Program-made: the position numbers and the translations under genes
The notes under the pieces: model-generated
The model's database searches: none
Told to the model about the DNA's origin: nothing
Seen by the model: only the letters and a program-made list of their open reading frames with translations
Source: Eutreptiella sp. 'Long Island Sound 2002'
Taxonomy: Eukaryota; Euglenozoa; Euglenophyceae; Eutreptiales; Eutreptiaceae
DNA length: 64,000 nucleotides
Direction: 5' to 3'
Assembly (NCBI GenBank): GCA_964036045.1
Contig: OZ038381.1
Location: 157,856,283-157,920,282, forward strand
In this document: piece by piece, positions 1 through 11,293 of the stretch
Numbering within the stretch: position 1 is the first letter of the stretch
Layout of the letters: each line of letters begins with the position of its first letter

Positions 1-479
1 AGACCATACAGCCTGGGATGGGAACAAAGGCATAAAACCGTTTCTTCGGGTTTTTTGCCGTACACCCTGTGGCATATCATGACACGCACAATGTTATCTG
101 CGCAGATGATGCAATGGATCATCGCACACATGATGCGCTATTCTGCAAAGCAAGACCTTGTGCACTGCCACTTGCAACGGGCTGTTGCAGGCAACGATAA
201 ACAAACGCATTTGAGGTGTTGTGTGGCTCTGTCTGACTACTTTTGACTTCTCCAACGCCGTCCCCTCTTTGACACCGGAATTCATTGCACCTCTGCTACG
301 TATGATTGGGCTGCCAGTTCCACTTTTGTGTTAGCGGGGGGCCTGTCAGGGAGGTCTCCTCTGCCCGAAGGCAGGTCTGCCTGTGTGTTTGTGTGCCAAA
401 ACGGGCAAGAGACCTCCGCCCTGCAGCTTCAGGCGGATTCGCACGCAACGGTAAGCGCGATGCTGAGGGTGCCCCGATC
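1..479. other. No gene recognised
   Basis: I see no domain, no convincing codon pattern and no repeat here. Short open frames on both strands look like chance. Confidence 0.5.
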
Positions 480-695
480 AGCTCTTTGGCCCAGAAATTG
501 AGCAGGCTTTCCAGCTGCACAGCACGTTCCACAAGCTGCTGCTGGGCGTAGATCTCGAAGCTGGCATCGACCTCGAAGCCGCCCTCATCAGGGGATTGGT
601 ACAGCTGGAACAAATCCTCCAAAATGATCAGCATTGCCTGCTCATCAGCAACTAAGCGGCTGAGGAAGACACGGTAATGATCTGGAGCGCGCATT
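480..695 (-). CDS. Exon-like open segment, unknown protein
   Basis: I do not recognise a family. Inside a longer minus-strand open frame (296-817), this part reads as a balanced, helix-prone acidic sequence beginning near DHYRVFLSRLVADEQA and running through LVERAVQLESLLNFWAKEL. The ends of the open frame are low complexity: a poly-Gly stretch from a G/C homopolymer upstream and an Arg/Pro-rich tail. The central part is therefore the only plausible coding exon. No catalytic motif, signal peptide or membrane segment is visible. A chance open frame cannot be excluded. Confidence 0.3.
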
Positions 696-2079
696 ATTTT
701 GCTTCGTACCCCCCAAAGCGGGGCGGCCTGTTCGAATATTGACCCCCAACCGGGTGCGATCGGCCGGTCAGCCGCCCCCCCCCCCCCCCCCTGGGGGGGG
801 GAACCCCAACATACCACCTCAAAATGATGCCCATGATGCGCTGATCATTTTGTACATACACCAGTGGGGTAACTAACTTTTTCAGCAAAAATTGCCCCAT
901 CAGCTCAGGGTCCCATCAACCCGGAGTTCAGGTCGGGGGTCAAATTTTTTGTGTTTGCACCCATTTTTGAATTCTCCACAAAATTCTGAGTATTTCAAGC
1001 ATAGACACAGAGGATTAAAAAAAAAAAGCCCCCTCAGGACGCCAAAAAAAAAAAATTCAGCACCTTTGGTGCCAGCACTTTTCCTTGAAATCTCAAATTG
1101 GAGAAAGACAGGTTCGAAAACTTTGGGGGGTCTGGAAGGGGGGGGGGGGTTGGATGCGAACAGGTTGCCCCCCTTGTACCCCCCGCCCCACTTACTTAGC
1201 CTCTGTGGCAACGCCGCCCCTGCCCTGTGGAGGGGGCTGCATTCAGCCCTCCCCCCCCCGCCACCTTTTTTCGACCAGGGCCACCAGCTGACCAGTATTC
1301 CCAGGGGCATGTTCACTCAGTAAGGGGGTCACTGAGTAAGGAACACATGAGACGTTACAACTTCTACTCCCGCGCCTTTGGCACAGGTTCCCCAGCCAGC
1401 TGTTCCTCTCAGACGCACCACCACGATCTTAGCCCACAACGCATGCAAAACAATGGTGAGGAGGAGGAGAAGAAGCTGTGACCCAGCCCTTATCCTGCCA
1501 CGCAGCCTATGCCGCAGGAAAACATGCCGCCGCATACTGATCTTGGAGGCACATCCCCAGGGGTGTAATTGAACCCTCCTGAAGTGAAATGAGCAAAACC
1601 ACCTTGCAGAGACCTGCCACCATAAACCGTGCACCATAAAGTGGCCCTAGAGTTTTCCCCATCCATCTGTGCAAATGGGCTGGCAGAGCCTGAAAATAGC
1701 CCTTTCACAGGCTCATGGACCCAGATAGGTGGGCCTGATTGACGCTACACAGTTACACAAGTTTACATGTGCTGCATTATCATTAAATGATGACCCAGGC
1801 CTGGCCCAAGGCCACCCAGATCACGATTCTTCAGCCAACACATGCCGGCCTGAAAGTGGTCAAGTCCTCACGGGTGGGCCCCCCATTGGGGGGGGTGGAT
1901 CAAAACTACCCGGAGAAAAAATCCAGGACCACAGCCATTTGTTAAGGGGGTGCCCAGAGAAGAAGAAAATGGTAGGCCCAAGGCCATCTACCAAGGTCTG
2001 CCAAAAATCACAATTTTTCAGCTAAACCACATCACCCCTCGGGCTCCATGGGGGCGGCCAATTGAAGGTACCCGGAGAT
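696..2079. other. Non-coding-looking stretch with poly-G/C tracts
   Basis: It contains a back-to-back C-tract and G-tract near 776-801, an A-run pair near 1017-1056 and a G-run near 1137-1150. No coding domain seen. Confidence 0.5.
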
Positions 2080-2190
2080 AGAACCTGAGATCCTGCCATT
2101 CAATTGGGGGGTCCGTATAGAAGAAAAAAGTGGAATGGGACTTGGGTCTTGATCCACGCATAGTGGCCACAATAGGCCAACCAAGGTTTG
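2080..2190. repeat. Dispersed repeat, copy 1
   Basis: This stretch and 3620-3740 share the same order of words, for example 'ggaacctgaga', 'agaagaaaaaagt' and 'gtggccacaataggccaacca'-like text, at roughly 80-90% identity by eye. It belongs to a diverged dispersed repeat family, with no coding capacity seen. Confidence 0.6.
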
Positions 2191-2243
2191 TGACATTTTC
2201 CCATGTACCGGGGGGGGGGGGGGGATTCTGTACGGGGTTTTTT

Positions 2244-2320
2244 CCGCAGGGGAAAATTCCGCACGGGGAATATTCCGCACCTGTCCCAAAAAATCAAGGG
2301 GAAAATTCCACACCTCCCAA
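2244..2320. repeat. AAAATTCCGCAC module, cluster 1
   Basis: The short word 'ggggaaaattccgcac' and close variants recur several times. A second cluster lies at 2958-3075, so the two clusters flank the SAM exon. Confidence 0.5.
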
Positions 2321-2440
2321 ATCTTGAGTGCATTGCAAACAAAGGGGATCCTGGTATTGCGATCCCCAAAAGACACACAATACAACAAAGCAACCAGCAA
2401 TGATTCTGCATATGTCTGAAAACGTAAAATGGGACATGTA

Positions 2441-2860
2441 CTACGCACGTGCTTTACGCTTTGCGATAAAATCAGCTGGGATTGCCTTTGGGACAACGCC
2501 CAATGCACGACGTTTTTTCAAATGATCGAGAATTCGCAAGCTGTGTCCTTCAAGAACGTTGGCGGCCTTCAAAGCCTTTGCAGTTATCAATGATAGTTCT
2601 GCCATGGAAGTAAATCCAGCTTCAGCCAATGGTCCAGCATACTGCTGGTACCCAAGATTTTTCAGAAAGAGACCCACATTGGCATCTGGTACCATTTTTA
2701 CAGCAGGGCTGGCGACTTTTGACCTTTTCTTTGGCCTTTTGCTGTTGGATTTGCGGCGCGCATCATCTGCACTTTCACTGCTGGTACTGGTACTGCCACT
2801 GGCATTTTGGCACACAACGAGTGGCGGGAAATATTGCAGAGCATACCCACAAGCTTGCGC
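2441..2860 (-). CDS. SAM-domain protein, C-terminal exon
   Basis: The minus-strand frame ending at 2441 encodes a Ser-rich linker, a basic nuclear-localisation-like patch (KRPKKRSK), then a sterile alpha motif at about 2507-2677. The SAM run is VGLFLKNLGYQQYAGPL, then an AGFTSMAELSLI stretch, and finally HSLRILDHLKKRR. This is the five-helix SAM pattern with its conserved hydrophobic positions and terminal basic helix. SAM domains mediate protein-protein or RNA contacts and do not reveal the partner. The frame stays open to 2971, but the extra N-terminal residues look unrelated, so the true exon start is probably a splice acceptor near 2800-2860. No companion exon was recognised, so the gene is partial here. 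Confidence 0.6.
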   Translation of the reverse strand, partial: AQACGYALQYFPPLVVCQNASGSTSTSSESADDARRKSNSKRPKKRSKVASPAVKMVPDANVGLFLKNLGYQQYAGPLAEAGFTSMAELSLITAKALKAANVLEGHSLRILDHLKKRRALGVVPKAIPADFIAKRKARA

Positions 2861-2957
2861 CTTGCTGCTGATGAGACACCAGCACACATTAGCCCCCTTA
2901 TTCAGCATGATCACGCCAAGAAAAAAACCCCAACGGGTCCTACGGTGGCTTACACAG

Positions 2958-3075
2958 GCAAAATTCCGCATGGGGAAAATTCCGCACCTCCCCTCGAAAA
3001 ATGAGGGGAAAATTCCGCACCGAGTTGAAATACGGAATTTTCCCCGCGGAAAATTCCCCCCGCGGAATTCCCCCC
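2958..3075. repeat. AAAATTCCGCAC module, cluster 2, with hairpin
   Basis: It repeats the module of 2244-2320. It also includes a perfect inverted repeat with 10-bp arms GGAATTTTCC / GGAAAATTCC separated by CCGC near 3034-3057, which could form a hairpin. Confidence 0.5.
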
Positions 3076-3619
3076 CCCCCCCTGGTATGGGTGTTTTTGC
3101 GGGGGGGGGGGTCTAACCCCCCCAAATCCGTTCACGAGCAGTCCACTGGGTGAAGTTGGAGGAGTCCCAGGGTGAGGGGACCCCCCCTCCCCCCTATTTT
3201 GAGAGTGGGACATTCATTTTTGAAGGTTTTGGAGCCTGTCCTAATACCCTCTTCTCAGAATTTTCGATTTTTGTATCATTGAGGTGACATGTTCCAATGG
3301 GCCAAACATGAAACCAGTCCTACGCTGCATTCGCTTTGCAGCCCCCACACCCCAGCCGGTGACCAGAGGTCCAGACAGTGTCGGGGCCCGATCTTCGACA
3401 TATCCATGAGTTGGAATCTGATTCAAAGTGCCTTGAAAACTCCTCATCATGCTGATTTCAGAAAACTATAACCCCCCCCCCCCCCCACACAACAACACCC
3501 GTATACAGGCTTACATGGTTTTGATCTTACAACCTCAAAGAGCTGATTTTTCAGCCAACCCATACCAGCTTGACACTCATGCCCTCCCTGGGGCCCCATC
3601 GAGGGGCCGGTTGGGGGTG
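3076..3619. other. No gene recognised; G/C homopolymers
   Basis: Poly-C and poly-G tracts occur at 3069-3123 and 3472-3486. I see no coding domain. Confidence 0.5.
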
Positions 3620-3740
3620 CTGGAAAATGGAACCTGAGACCCCCGTCTTTGGCTAGGGGCTCCACAGAGAAGAAAAAAGTCGAGTGGGACCTGGGTCTGG
3701 ATCCACCCGTAGTGGCCACAATAGGCCAACCAATTTTGCA
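3620..3740. repeat. Dispersed repeat, copy 2
   Basis: This is the second copy of the repeat at 2080-2190, in the same orientation. Confidence 0.6.
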
Positions 3741-4720
3741 CAACAAAGTGCAAATAAGCCCGAAACGGCACCTTTATGGGCCAACAAGCACTACCAGTAG
3801 GTGGCCTATTGGATGCCACATGGCCCCCCATGGGTTTACATATCTTTCCATTGTCACCAAATGATGACCCAAGAAAAAGGTTCCTGGTGGTCGTCAGGGG
3901 TTGCCAGAAAAAGCTGATTTTCAGCCTAGGTTTTGGGGGGGGGGGGTCTAGGGGGGTGGGATGGATGGCCCAAAACTCATTGGCGGTTACGTTGACTGGA
4001 CAAAATAAGGACTGTACAAAGGGTTAAACCATGAATTCCACCCCTTGGGGTATGGTATATGAATGGGCCCAAAAAGAGGGGGCGGTATGTGGCATGTTTC
4101 CGAACACGCCGACGTGCGTGGTGTTGATCTAACGAACTCTCTGACATGATTAGGGAACTTTGTCACATTGCTGATGGGTATTGGTTGCGCTCTGGCTCCG
4201 TGCTCGCACCAATTTCTCCACCCCCCCCCCCCTGGGAGCACATGCCCCCCCGGGAGGAAGTCCAGCCTGCAGCCTGCCATGGGCCCCCAGTGGGCGCACA
4301 CTGGTCGCCTAAATGGCATGGGGTGTCTGGCTTCGTGGTGGTTTGACGGCCGTGGCTAGCCTCCCCAAAGGGTGGGAGTTTTGGATGTAGCCTCATGCCC
4401 AGTGGCTCAATGCGCTGGCAGGGCTGCACCAGAGTGAGCCGTGAGGTTGCAGGAGGCGGGGAGCATATTGCGGAACAGGAGAGCAGGTGGAAGGTGGGTG
4501 GAAAGTACGAGGATGAAGGGCGAGACCCCTTGCAACAACTGCACACAGAGGCTGGCGACCGAATACGTCACCAGCGAACTGGGTCAGCGGGACTCACTCA
4601 CACGTATCTCTGCTGTAGAGTCGCTGTGTCGCTGATGGAGGGCATTTCAACCCTCGCATGCTCTACCTCAGGGAAAACAAGTGTATGCCTGTGTGCCTCA
4701 GCACTAGGAGTGTTTGATAC
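3741..4720. other. No gene recognised
   Basis: Open frames on both strands lack domains. A G-run lies near 3938-3950 and a C-run near 4219-4232. The right edge is the presumed intron downstream of the exon at 4721-4913. Confidence 0.4.
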
Positions 4721-4913
4721 CTGCAGGTAATGGCAGCATAGCAGCACTGGGGCTGAGTGCAGAGGTGGATGCGGATAAGGCCACCCTTGGTGATGTCGAA
4801 TGGCTCCTGGACCACGTCCTTGCACTTCTGAACGATGGTCTGGCGGGTGAGCAGGCTGGCGTCCTCCACGCTGTGGACGAAAAGGAAGAACAAAGAGCCA
4901 GTCGAGCGGCTGG
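4721..4913 (-). CDS. Condensation-domain-like exon (NRPS/acyltransferase type)
   Basis: A 193-bp minus-strand open segment is bounded by a canonical acceptor (ttgcag, ending at 4914) and a canonical donor (ctgcag|gtatca, cut after 4721). Its frame reads FLFVHSVEDASLLTRQ, then VVQEPFDITKGGLIRIHL, then CCYAAITC. The PFDxTKGxLIRxxL run is the strongly conserved mid-domain motif of nonribosomal-peptide-synthetase condensation domains and related acyltransferases. These couple an acyl or aminoacyl group to an amine or hydroxyl. The catalytic HHxxxDG motif is not visible and would lie in another exon. An upstream candidate exon is at about 5205-5271. The family call is an inference from one motif plus the splice borders. 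Confidence 0.4.
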
Positions 4914-5204
4914 CTGCAACCCAATGCCTCCAACACAACAAAAATGGACCCCGATCAGCCTTGGTCTGCGTACTAACCCTTGGTGTGCCCTACTGCGTGT
5001 TCCATGGGAACTCTGATACCGACGAGCGATATCCGCTGCAAGAAGTTGGCTCTGTCCTCCGTGGGGCGAACGATGGGGAGTATCAGAACAAAAAGCTCAA
5101 CACTACCAAATGCAGCACTACCATGTCCACACCGTCAGACCATTGTATGGAACGTGCACCCACGGCATTTGGTGAGCACTATGTACAGTGAGATTGGACA
5201 CACA

Positions 5205-5271
5205 ATTTGAAACCAAGGCCGTCCAGGCGGGTGCAGCAAGCACGGATCGCCTCTTGGAACACGCTTCTCGG
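5205..5271 (-). CDS. Possible upstream exon of the condensation-like gene
   Basis: After an acceptor-like tttcacag (AG at 5272-5273) the frame reads SVFQEAIRACCTRLDGLGFKL. This matches the helix that precedes the strand in condensation domains (usual pattern L..AL..L..RHE.LR..F). The 3' end is uncertain; a stop follows if it is not spliced. It is on the same strand as 4721-4913 and about 290 bp upstream of it. It is weak on its own and only worth listing because of its neighbour. Confidence 0.22.
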
Positions 5272-5726
5272 CTGTGAAAGATGCCAGGTCAGCATAACCA
5301 ACACCCATCGATGGTCAGGGGTGACATGCTAGTCCAGGCAGTCTTTGTTGGTGTCAAAGCAAATAGCATGGATCCGGCGAGCCTGCGCTCCGCGCGCATC
5401 GTGTGGTAAGAGCACGCCGTCGGTGCTTGGGCCCTACCACCGGACATTTTGCACTGCGCGGACCACATCAGCTCTCGCGTCTCAAGCCACACCCCACGTG
5501 TGGGGACGCACTGTTGCAGCGAACCGCACAGAAATCTGTGAGCCTTCCGAGCTACTTCTGCATCGCCGTTGCCACGCTGCGGGCCTGCACCTCCGCCTCC
5601 CTGCCGCTTGAACCGCTAGTCCCCGAGAGAGCTATAGGCCCACAGTCGCAGTTCCATATGAAATATGCAAGAAATATTTGCCACCTGGCTTCAAACACGC
5701 ACGTAGGCCCTTCATCACGGAGCAGT
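5272..5726. other. No gene recognised
   Basis: No domain, RNA or repeat seen. Confidence 0.4.
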
Positions 5727-5840
5727 GTGTGTGTGTGTGTGTGTGTGTAGGTCGGTGGGTGTGGGTGGGTGTGGGTGTGTGAGTGGGCGTAGGTTCGCGT
5801 AGGTGGGCGTGTGTGGCGTGGGTGCGTGTGTGTGCATGTG
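5727..5840. repeat. (GT)n microsatellite and TG-rich tail
   Basis: A pure (GT)n run at about 5727-5748 is followed by degenerate GTGG/GTGT sequence. Confidence 0.9.
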
Positions 5841-6702
5841 CTTGGGATGGTTGATTTGGTCAAGATGGGGATAGTTTGAGCTGTGGTGTGGCGGTCGAAT
5901 GGCATCCTTTTGTGGTTGGGGTGGGCCGGGTGGGCTTCATGTGGTCTTCAAGTGAGCTGCAGTGATATCCTTGGCTGGATTGGCTCTTTGGGCCTTTCAG
6001 AAAATTTGTTGGTCCATAATTAGGATCCTCGTCTCCTTGCTGATATGGCATACTTGGAAGAAAGGCTCAAAGACTCAACAGGGAACCAGGATCGCGACCC
6101 AACAGGAATCAAACGCAACGTGATTTTGGCATGGCTGCCTCCACCAACAGATGGGGTCCTTCGGATCGCTGTTACCCATGCTGCAGCCCTGCAACCCCAG
6201 CGGTGGATTGGGGCACCCACTTGGGAAGCAATGCTTCAGGGGTTATGGTTCACCAGAAGTGTTACCCCCTTGCTGCACACTCACTAGCCAATCAATGACA
6301 GCCAAAACCAGGAACACCTGAAAGCCAGCACGGAGGCCAGCGGAATCTTTCGTGTCACGAAGCCGCTGGGGTTGGGCACAAATTGAGACCTCAATGTCGG
6401 ATGTCGGCAAATCACCTGAAAAGCACCGCATGGGATCGCCTGCAAGGGAACGCATCCGACTTCTTGTTTCCTGCAGAGGTTGTGCCCGTCTATGTCTCTA
6501 CAGGTTCGGCTGCCCGTGCCCATGCCGCAAAGGGTGTTGCATGCAAACAGGGGCTGCATGAGCAGATACAAGGGGCTAGGGATCGCCCAGGCAGCCGGTT
6601 CTGGCCCACGCAACGTCGCACCAGGTGCCACTTGCACACCTAGAGGGTCTTTAAAGCTGGTCTGGCTGCTCGTGTTTTGTGGTCTCGTGTTTGTGTATGT
6701 GT
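5841..6702. other. No gene recognised
   Basis: Short open frames occur on both strands without recognisable domains. Confidence 0.4.
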
Positions 6703-6898
6703 CTCCCTCCCTCCCTCCCTCCCTCCCTCCCTCCCTCCCTCCCTCCCTCCCTCCCTCCCTCCCTCCCTCCCTCCCTCCCTCCCTCCCTCCCTCCCTCCCT
6801 CCCTCCCTCCCTCCCTCCCTCCCTCCCTCCCTCCCTCCCTCCCTCCCTCCCTCCCTCCCTCCCTCCCTCCCTCCCTCCCTCCCTCCCTCCCTCCCTCC

Positions 6899-6953
<55 letters not shown>
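6703..6953. repeat. Compound microsatellite (CCCT)n-(CT)n-(GT)n
   Basis: About 50 uninterrupted CCCT units run to about 6900, followed by (TC)n to about 6916 and (GT)n to 6953. The long Ser-Leu-Pro and Arg-Glu-Gly open frames over it are products of the repeat, not genes. Confidence 0.97.
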
Positions 6954-6954
<1 letters not shown>

Positions 6955-7367
6955 CTGTGGGGGTTTCACCATTTTTACCAGGTCTCCCGGTTGAGCCTGT
7001 ATGGCCACACTGGCGTCCTTGGGTCGGATCGCTCCCCATTATAGCAGGCTCACGGTGCAGGCCAGGGGTGCGTCCCTGTATTGCCCCTCGACCAGTGCGA
7101 TATGCACTTAGGCCAGAACCTGGCTCGCTGCCCCAGGACCACCCTGGAAGTGAGGGTGGTGGCTCCGTGGCTTCCGCCGGGCCAGCTCCACGGTATTAGT
7201 TCAGCGAGCCCGTCATCGCCATGTTGCCCTGTGTGTTGTGTGTGTATTGGGGCTTTCACAGCTGGTGGTGCTCGCGGCAGCGAGGCGGCCTCCACGGCCT
7301 ACTCAATTTGGCGATTTCCCCAGAAAGGATGCCCTTGACGCACGGCTGCCACCGCCCGCCTCCAGAC

Positions 7368-7443
7368 ATGCCCGATCCGGGGATCGATCCCACGACTTTT
7401 CGGTTGTGCGACCTACGCTTAGCCCGGTTGAGTTAGCCGGGTG
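7368..7443 (-). ncRNA. tRNA-like / SINE-head-like sequence
   Basis: Read on the minus strand, TAACTCAACCGG (7424-7435) matches the Pol III A box TRGCNNARYNGG at 11 of 12 positions. GGGATCGATCC (from about 7389 down to 7379) resembles the B box, with the right spacing. About five acceptor-stem pairs (CCCGG against the TCGGG side) are possible. The D stem and T stem do not pair properly, so this is not a functional tRNA gene. A tRNA-derived SINE promoter or decayed tRNA pseudogene is more likely. Confidence 0.35.
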
Positions 7444-8939
7444 TGTGTGTGTGTGGCTGTGTTGATTGACAGATTCATGACCAGTGTGGCAGGCTAAAGG
7501 TGAGACAGGGACTGAAAAGGCAGGGTGTGATGAATCTTGAGGCAGCGCCTGGTTGGGCCCCCATGGTGTGCGTGTGCATGTGCATGCAGGATTGTGTGCG
7601 TGCATGCGTGCATGTGTGACTAGTACCACTGTGGGTGTCCCAGCTGTCTTGCCCTCGTTATGGGGGGCTTGTATGTGGAGGATTGTTACACAGTGGTTTA
7701 CCATCCTTGAGTGGCCCTGGGAGGTGGTGGGGAAGCATTTGCTAGTGCTGTTGTTAGCGGGCTGCTCGGGTGTATCTGGCAGTGAACTGGTGGGCTACAG
7801 TGGGTAAGGCATGCAAATTAATCACAGTAGTAGGAGTTGAATATTAGTTGATGGTTGGTTTGTACTGGTGAGTAAAGCGGTGGAGAGGGGGTCTGGGGGT
7901 TTGCACCCTTGAGAATAGTGTGTAAAGTGTCTTGCACATGTTGTTCAGTGCTGTGCTACGTTACACTTGCTTGCTACCCATGGGTGGTAAAAATTGTGCC
8001 ATAGTGAGGGCGTTGTGACAATAGCAGCAGCTGTAGCAGTATCTAGCACCCATGCCGGGGGCCGGGGTACAATGTGCATTAATCAGAGAAACTTTAAGGG
8101 TTCCATGGGCAAACAATAGGCTTCTGAAGCTGGGGGCTGTTGGGTGCGTGGGGCACAAGAGCTATTGGCGTGGGGGAGATGGAGGTGAGTATGTACCGGG
8201 TGACAACATTGCTCTGGGATGGTGTGTCGGTCATCAATTTATCACCGAGCACATTCTGACGGGACCAACAGTGCACAGTGTGGAAAGAACGGGGCTAGGT
8301 GTGTGGTCGGCATAGTGTGATTCGATTTGATGAGGTGATGGAGTGGGATGTGAAGCCAAGAGGGATAGAGGCAGTTGGGAAGATATTGGGACTTGAGTCC
8401 AAAGGGTATGGTTGTGCTTTTGTCCTCAAGCTTCTGACCAAAATCCGCCCAGGGCCTGATCTGCTAGGCCGGTGTAGGCAATCACAAGTTGGGTGAGGAG
8501 GAGCGATGGAGATGCTGACCTACCTCGTCTCCTCCGCGGCCGGTTTCTAGGTCTAGAATGATGGCATCAGCAAGTACCAACACCCACAAAACATGCGCAT
8601 GTGCATGCATTGAGGTTGTGAGGCACTCGTGGCAAGCAAGAGGGGGGGGTGTCTCCCCAGAGGTAAGACATTTTCAACGGCGACTGTTGTCACTCCCCCA
8701 CACCGTATGCACAAAATCTCCACCCATCTGGAGCTTTTTCAACCCCCTAGCCCGAAAGATCCATCAGCCCCCCCCCCCCCCCTTCCCCGCCACCTTCAGA
8801 GACCTACAAGAGCCACACATCGGCTTACCACAGGCCCTGGATCGTGGGAGAGACAAGAGACTCACTTAGCGCGAGGTTCCCAACTGCCCATTCCCCTGCC
8901 CTACTCCCTTTCCTACCTCCCCATCGCTGTCCACCCTCT
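7444..8939. other. No gene recognised
   Basis: GT-rich start, then unique sequence. A C-run lies near 8770-8782. No domain found. Confidence 0.4.
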
Positions 8940-9170
8940 GTTCCACCCATTGTCCACCGTATGATCCACCCATGCTCCGATCCACCACTTGTCCACCATC
9001 TGATCCACCTACTGTCGCCCTCTTGAACCCGCTGCCATGCCTTGCCCACATCTTGACCTCACCAGCCCAACATATGCCCATCGCCATACCTACAGCTCCT
9101 ACTCCTCCCATTGTCCACCGTCTAATCCACCCACGCTCTGATCCATCACCTATCCACCATCCATGCCAAG
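8940..9170. repeat. Imperfect CCACC-rich repeat
   Basis: The phrase 'cccattgtccaccgt' followed by 'atccaccca' and 'gatccac' occurs at about 8946 and again at about 9110, roughly 165 bp apart. Shorter internal echoes are present. Confidence 0.55.
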
Positions 9171-11059
9171 CGTCTCGTGCCGCCGCAGCTAAGGCTTTCC
9201 CCATCACACAACACACAATGTCACTGTCCACTGCCCCCATAGTGCCACACACTCCTCACAAACCCGGAGGAATTGCCAACCTCACGTGGTGCATGCACGT
9301 GATAGTACATGATGTTGTTGTAGTTGGGTGTTGTGCGGTCTAGTCCCCCGCAAACTAAACAAGGAACAGGGGCAGGCATAGCAGACTGATCCATCGCATG
9401 CTGTGCAACGGGTGCCAGGACACAACTAGGGTCCACAACCCACTAACCACTTCCCCCGACTCCCCTTGTTTCCCCAAGACTATCCCCAACAGCAGAAGGC
9501 GTAGGCAGGAAGGGGATGGCTTGCGACAAATGTTCATAACTGCAGAGAATAGCACATTCAGCAACCGGGCTACCAGGGGCAGGGTGGTGGGGGAGGAGGC
9601 CTGGTATGGGCCGCTGTTAGTGATCTTGAGCTTGCGGCACGCTTGGGGGGTGGGCCTAGATGGAGCAGTGGCACAAACTTTCTAGCCCCTACTTCCCGTA
9701 GAACTATTCACTAATGCCCAACATGGCGCCCGGGACCTTGACCAAATGGACGAGGACGTGGACAAAGACGAGGACGAGGATGAGCTTTCAGACAAGGAGT
9801 TGCTGCACACAAAGTCAGTATCACGAGCCTCCGCATGCCGAAGGTCCCGACGCCCCTGCCGTGAACGTCCAATTAGGGCTGAGGGCACCTTGGAATCTTC
9901 CTCCATTGACCGCCACTTGCGTCAACCCCCATTGCCCCTTACATTTGTGGCTCAACCCTCCTCCCCTTTTTTGGGCCCTCACTCTCCGCCGGGCGCAAGG
10001 CGCTCGTGACGGCACGCCACATCTTTTTACGCTTCACCCTACTCTCCTCGTCCATCCAACACTACTTCCTTTTCTGTGCCCAAAAGGCGGCCTCCCCGTT
10101 GTCAAATGTGGTTAACTCCTGTGGTCCCCAGTCCCAAGCTACAGCTCGCTCATTGGTGATGCCCTGTGCCCTATCTTGCCCGGACCCAGTAGTGCGAAGG
10201 TGCGAAGAAGACCCTCAACCCAACTTGAACTCACGGAGGACGTGCTCTGCCCCCAGCCGCGGCACACATGTGCAGCCACAGGGGACGCTTGAGGCCTCTA
10301 CATGGACCCGAACCTGAACCTAATGGGTAAACTAAGGTGGTGCATTTCGCAATGGCATCGCACGTTGTGCTGTCACTGCCACTAGGCATTCCCAAGGCAA
10401 GGCTAGCACAGATTGCTTCCTAACCGCCTTCATACTAAATTTGCCAAACAAGCCGTTTCCACCCAACTCACCAAACCAGGATTTTGGTGAAAGGTGTGGC
10501 AAGAGGGGTTTGAAGAAAATGAGAGGAAAAAAGTGGGAGAAAAATAGGTGAAAAAATGGGAGACAAATGAGATGAAACACCCATTTTTCACAGTCCCATT
10601 CCCCCCATTTTCCCGGAGATCAAAGATCTTCCTCACAGTGCCCTTTGTACAAATCAGCTCAGCACACTCACTCAAAGAAACATGGGAATTTCTGCCACTC
10701 ATCGACACTCACGAAGACGACGGCTACTACGTATGCTTGCCCACGCGGATTTTTTTTTCAACCTTGCCCGGTCCTTTTTTCAACTGTGACAATGGTTCCC
10801 TCCCCCCGATGGGGTGAAATTTTACCTCCCACGGGAAACTGCCCCCCCCCTCCCCCCTTCGCCTCATGCCACCCCCCCCCCCCTTGGTGGCCAATGACAT
10901 GGACACGGAATCCCCTTTGGAGGAGGAAGTGTAGCAGGCTACTCTTGCGGAGCGGTCACAAGGTGCAAGCAGCTAGAGGTGCCGCTCAAACACAACCAAT
11001 CGATGTTGGGGCTGCAACATGTGCCGTCCCAAGTATTGTCCAAGGACTAGTGCGGGAAG
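9171..11059. other. No confident gene; acidic open segment near 9.7-9.8 kb
   Basis: A plus-strand frame at about 9698-9815 gives an Asp/Glu-rich run (DQMDEDVDKDEDEDELSDKE) and then an Arg/Ser-rich run. It could be an exon of a disordered protein, but it has no domain. C-tracts lie near 10835-10884. Confidence 0.3.
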
Positions 11060-11293
11060 ATGCGGGAGGAGTTTGAGGATGTGTTGAGGAAATGGCTTTG
11101 TAGCGCACATGGACTGGGACCCGGCGTGGAGAAATGGCCAAGATTGAAGTCATTCAGCCAAATGTTTGAACGAATGGATATAATTTGTGCGAACGAAAGT
11201 GTGCACCGCCTGTGCCTACACTTGTGCATGTGCTATGGAGTAAGACTGCAAGAGCCTAGGCCAATGCCACTACTATGGCCACCAGTTTGCTAA
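11060..11293 (+). CDS. Exon-like ORF, unknown protein
   Basis: An ATG-started 77-residue frame begins MREEFEDVLRKWLCSAHG and continues through SFSQMFERMDIICANES. The composition and heptad-like hydrophobics look protein-like for the first ~55 residues, then degrade. I do not recognise a family. No flanking exon or promoter was identified. Chance is a real alternative. Confidence 0.25.
   Translation: MREEFEDVLRKWLCSAHGLGPGVEKWPRLKSFSQMFERMDIICANESVHRLCLHLCMCYGVRLQEPRPMPLLWPPVC

Noticed and set aside
6284-7199. Long Ser-Leu-Pro / Glu-Gly-Arg ORFs
   Set aside because: Generated by the CCCT microsatellite.
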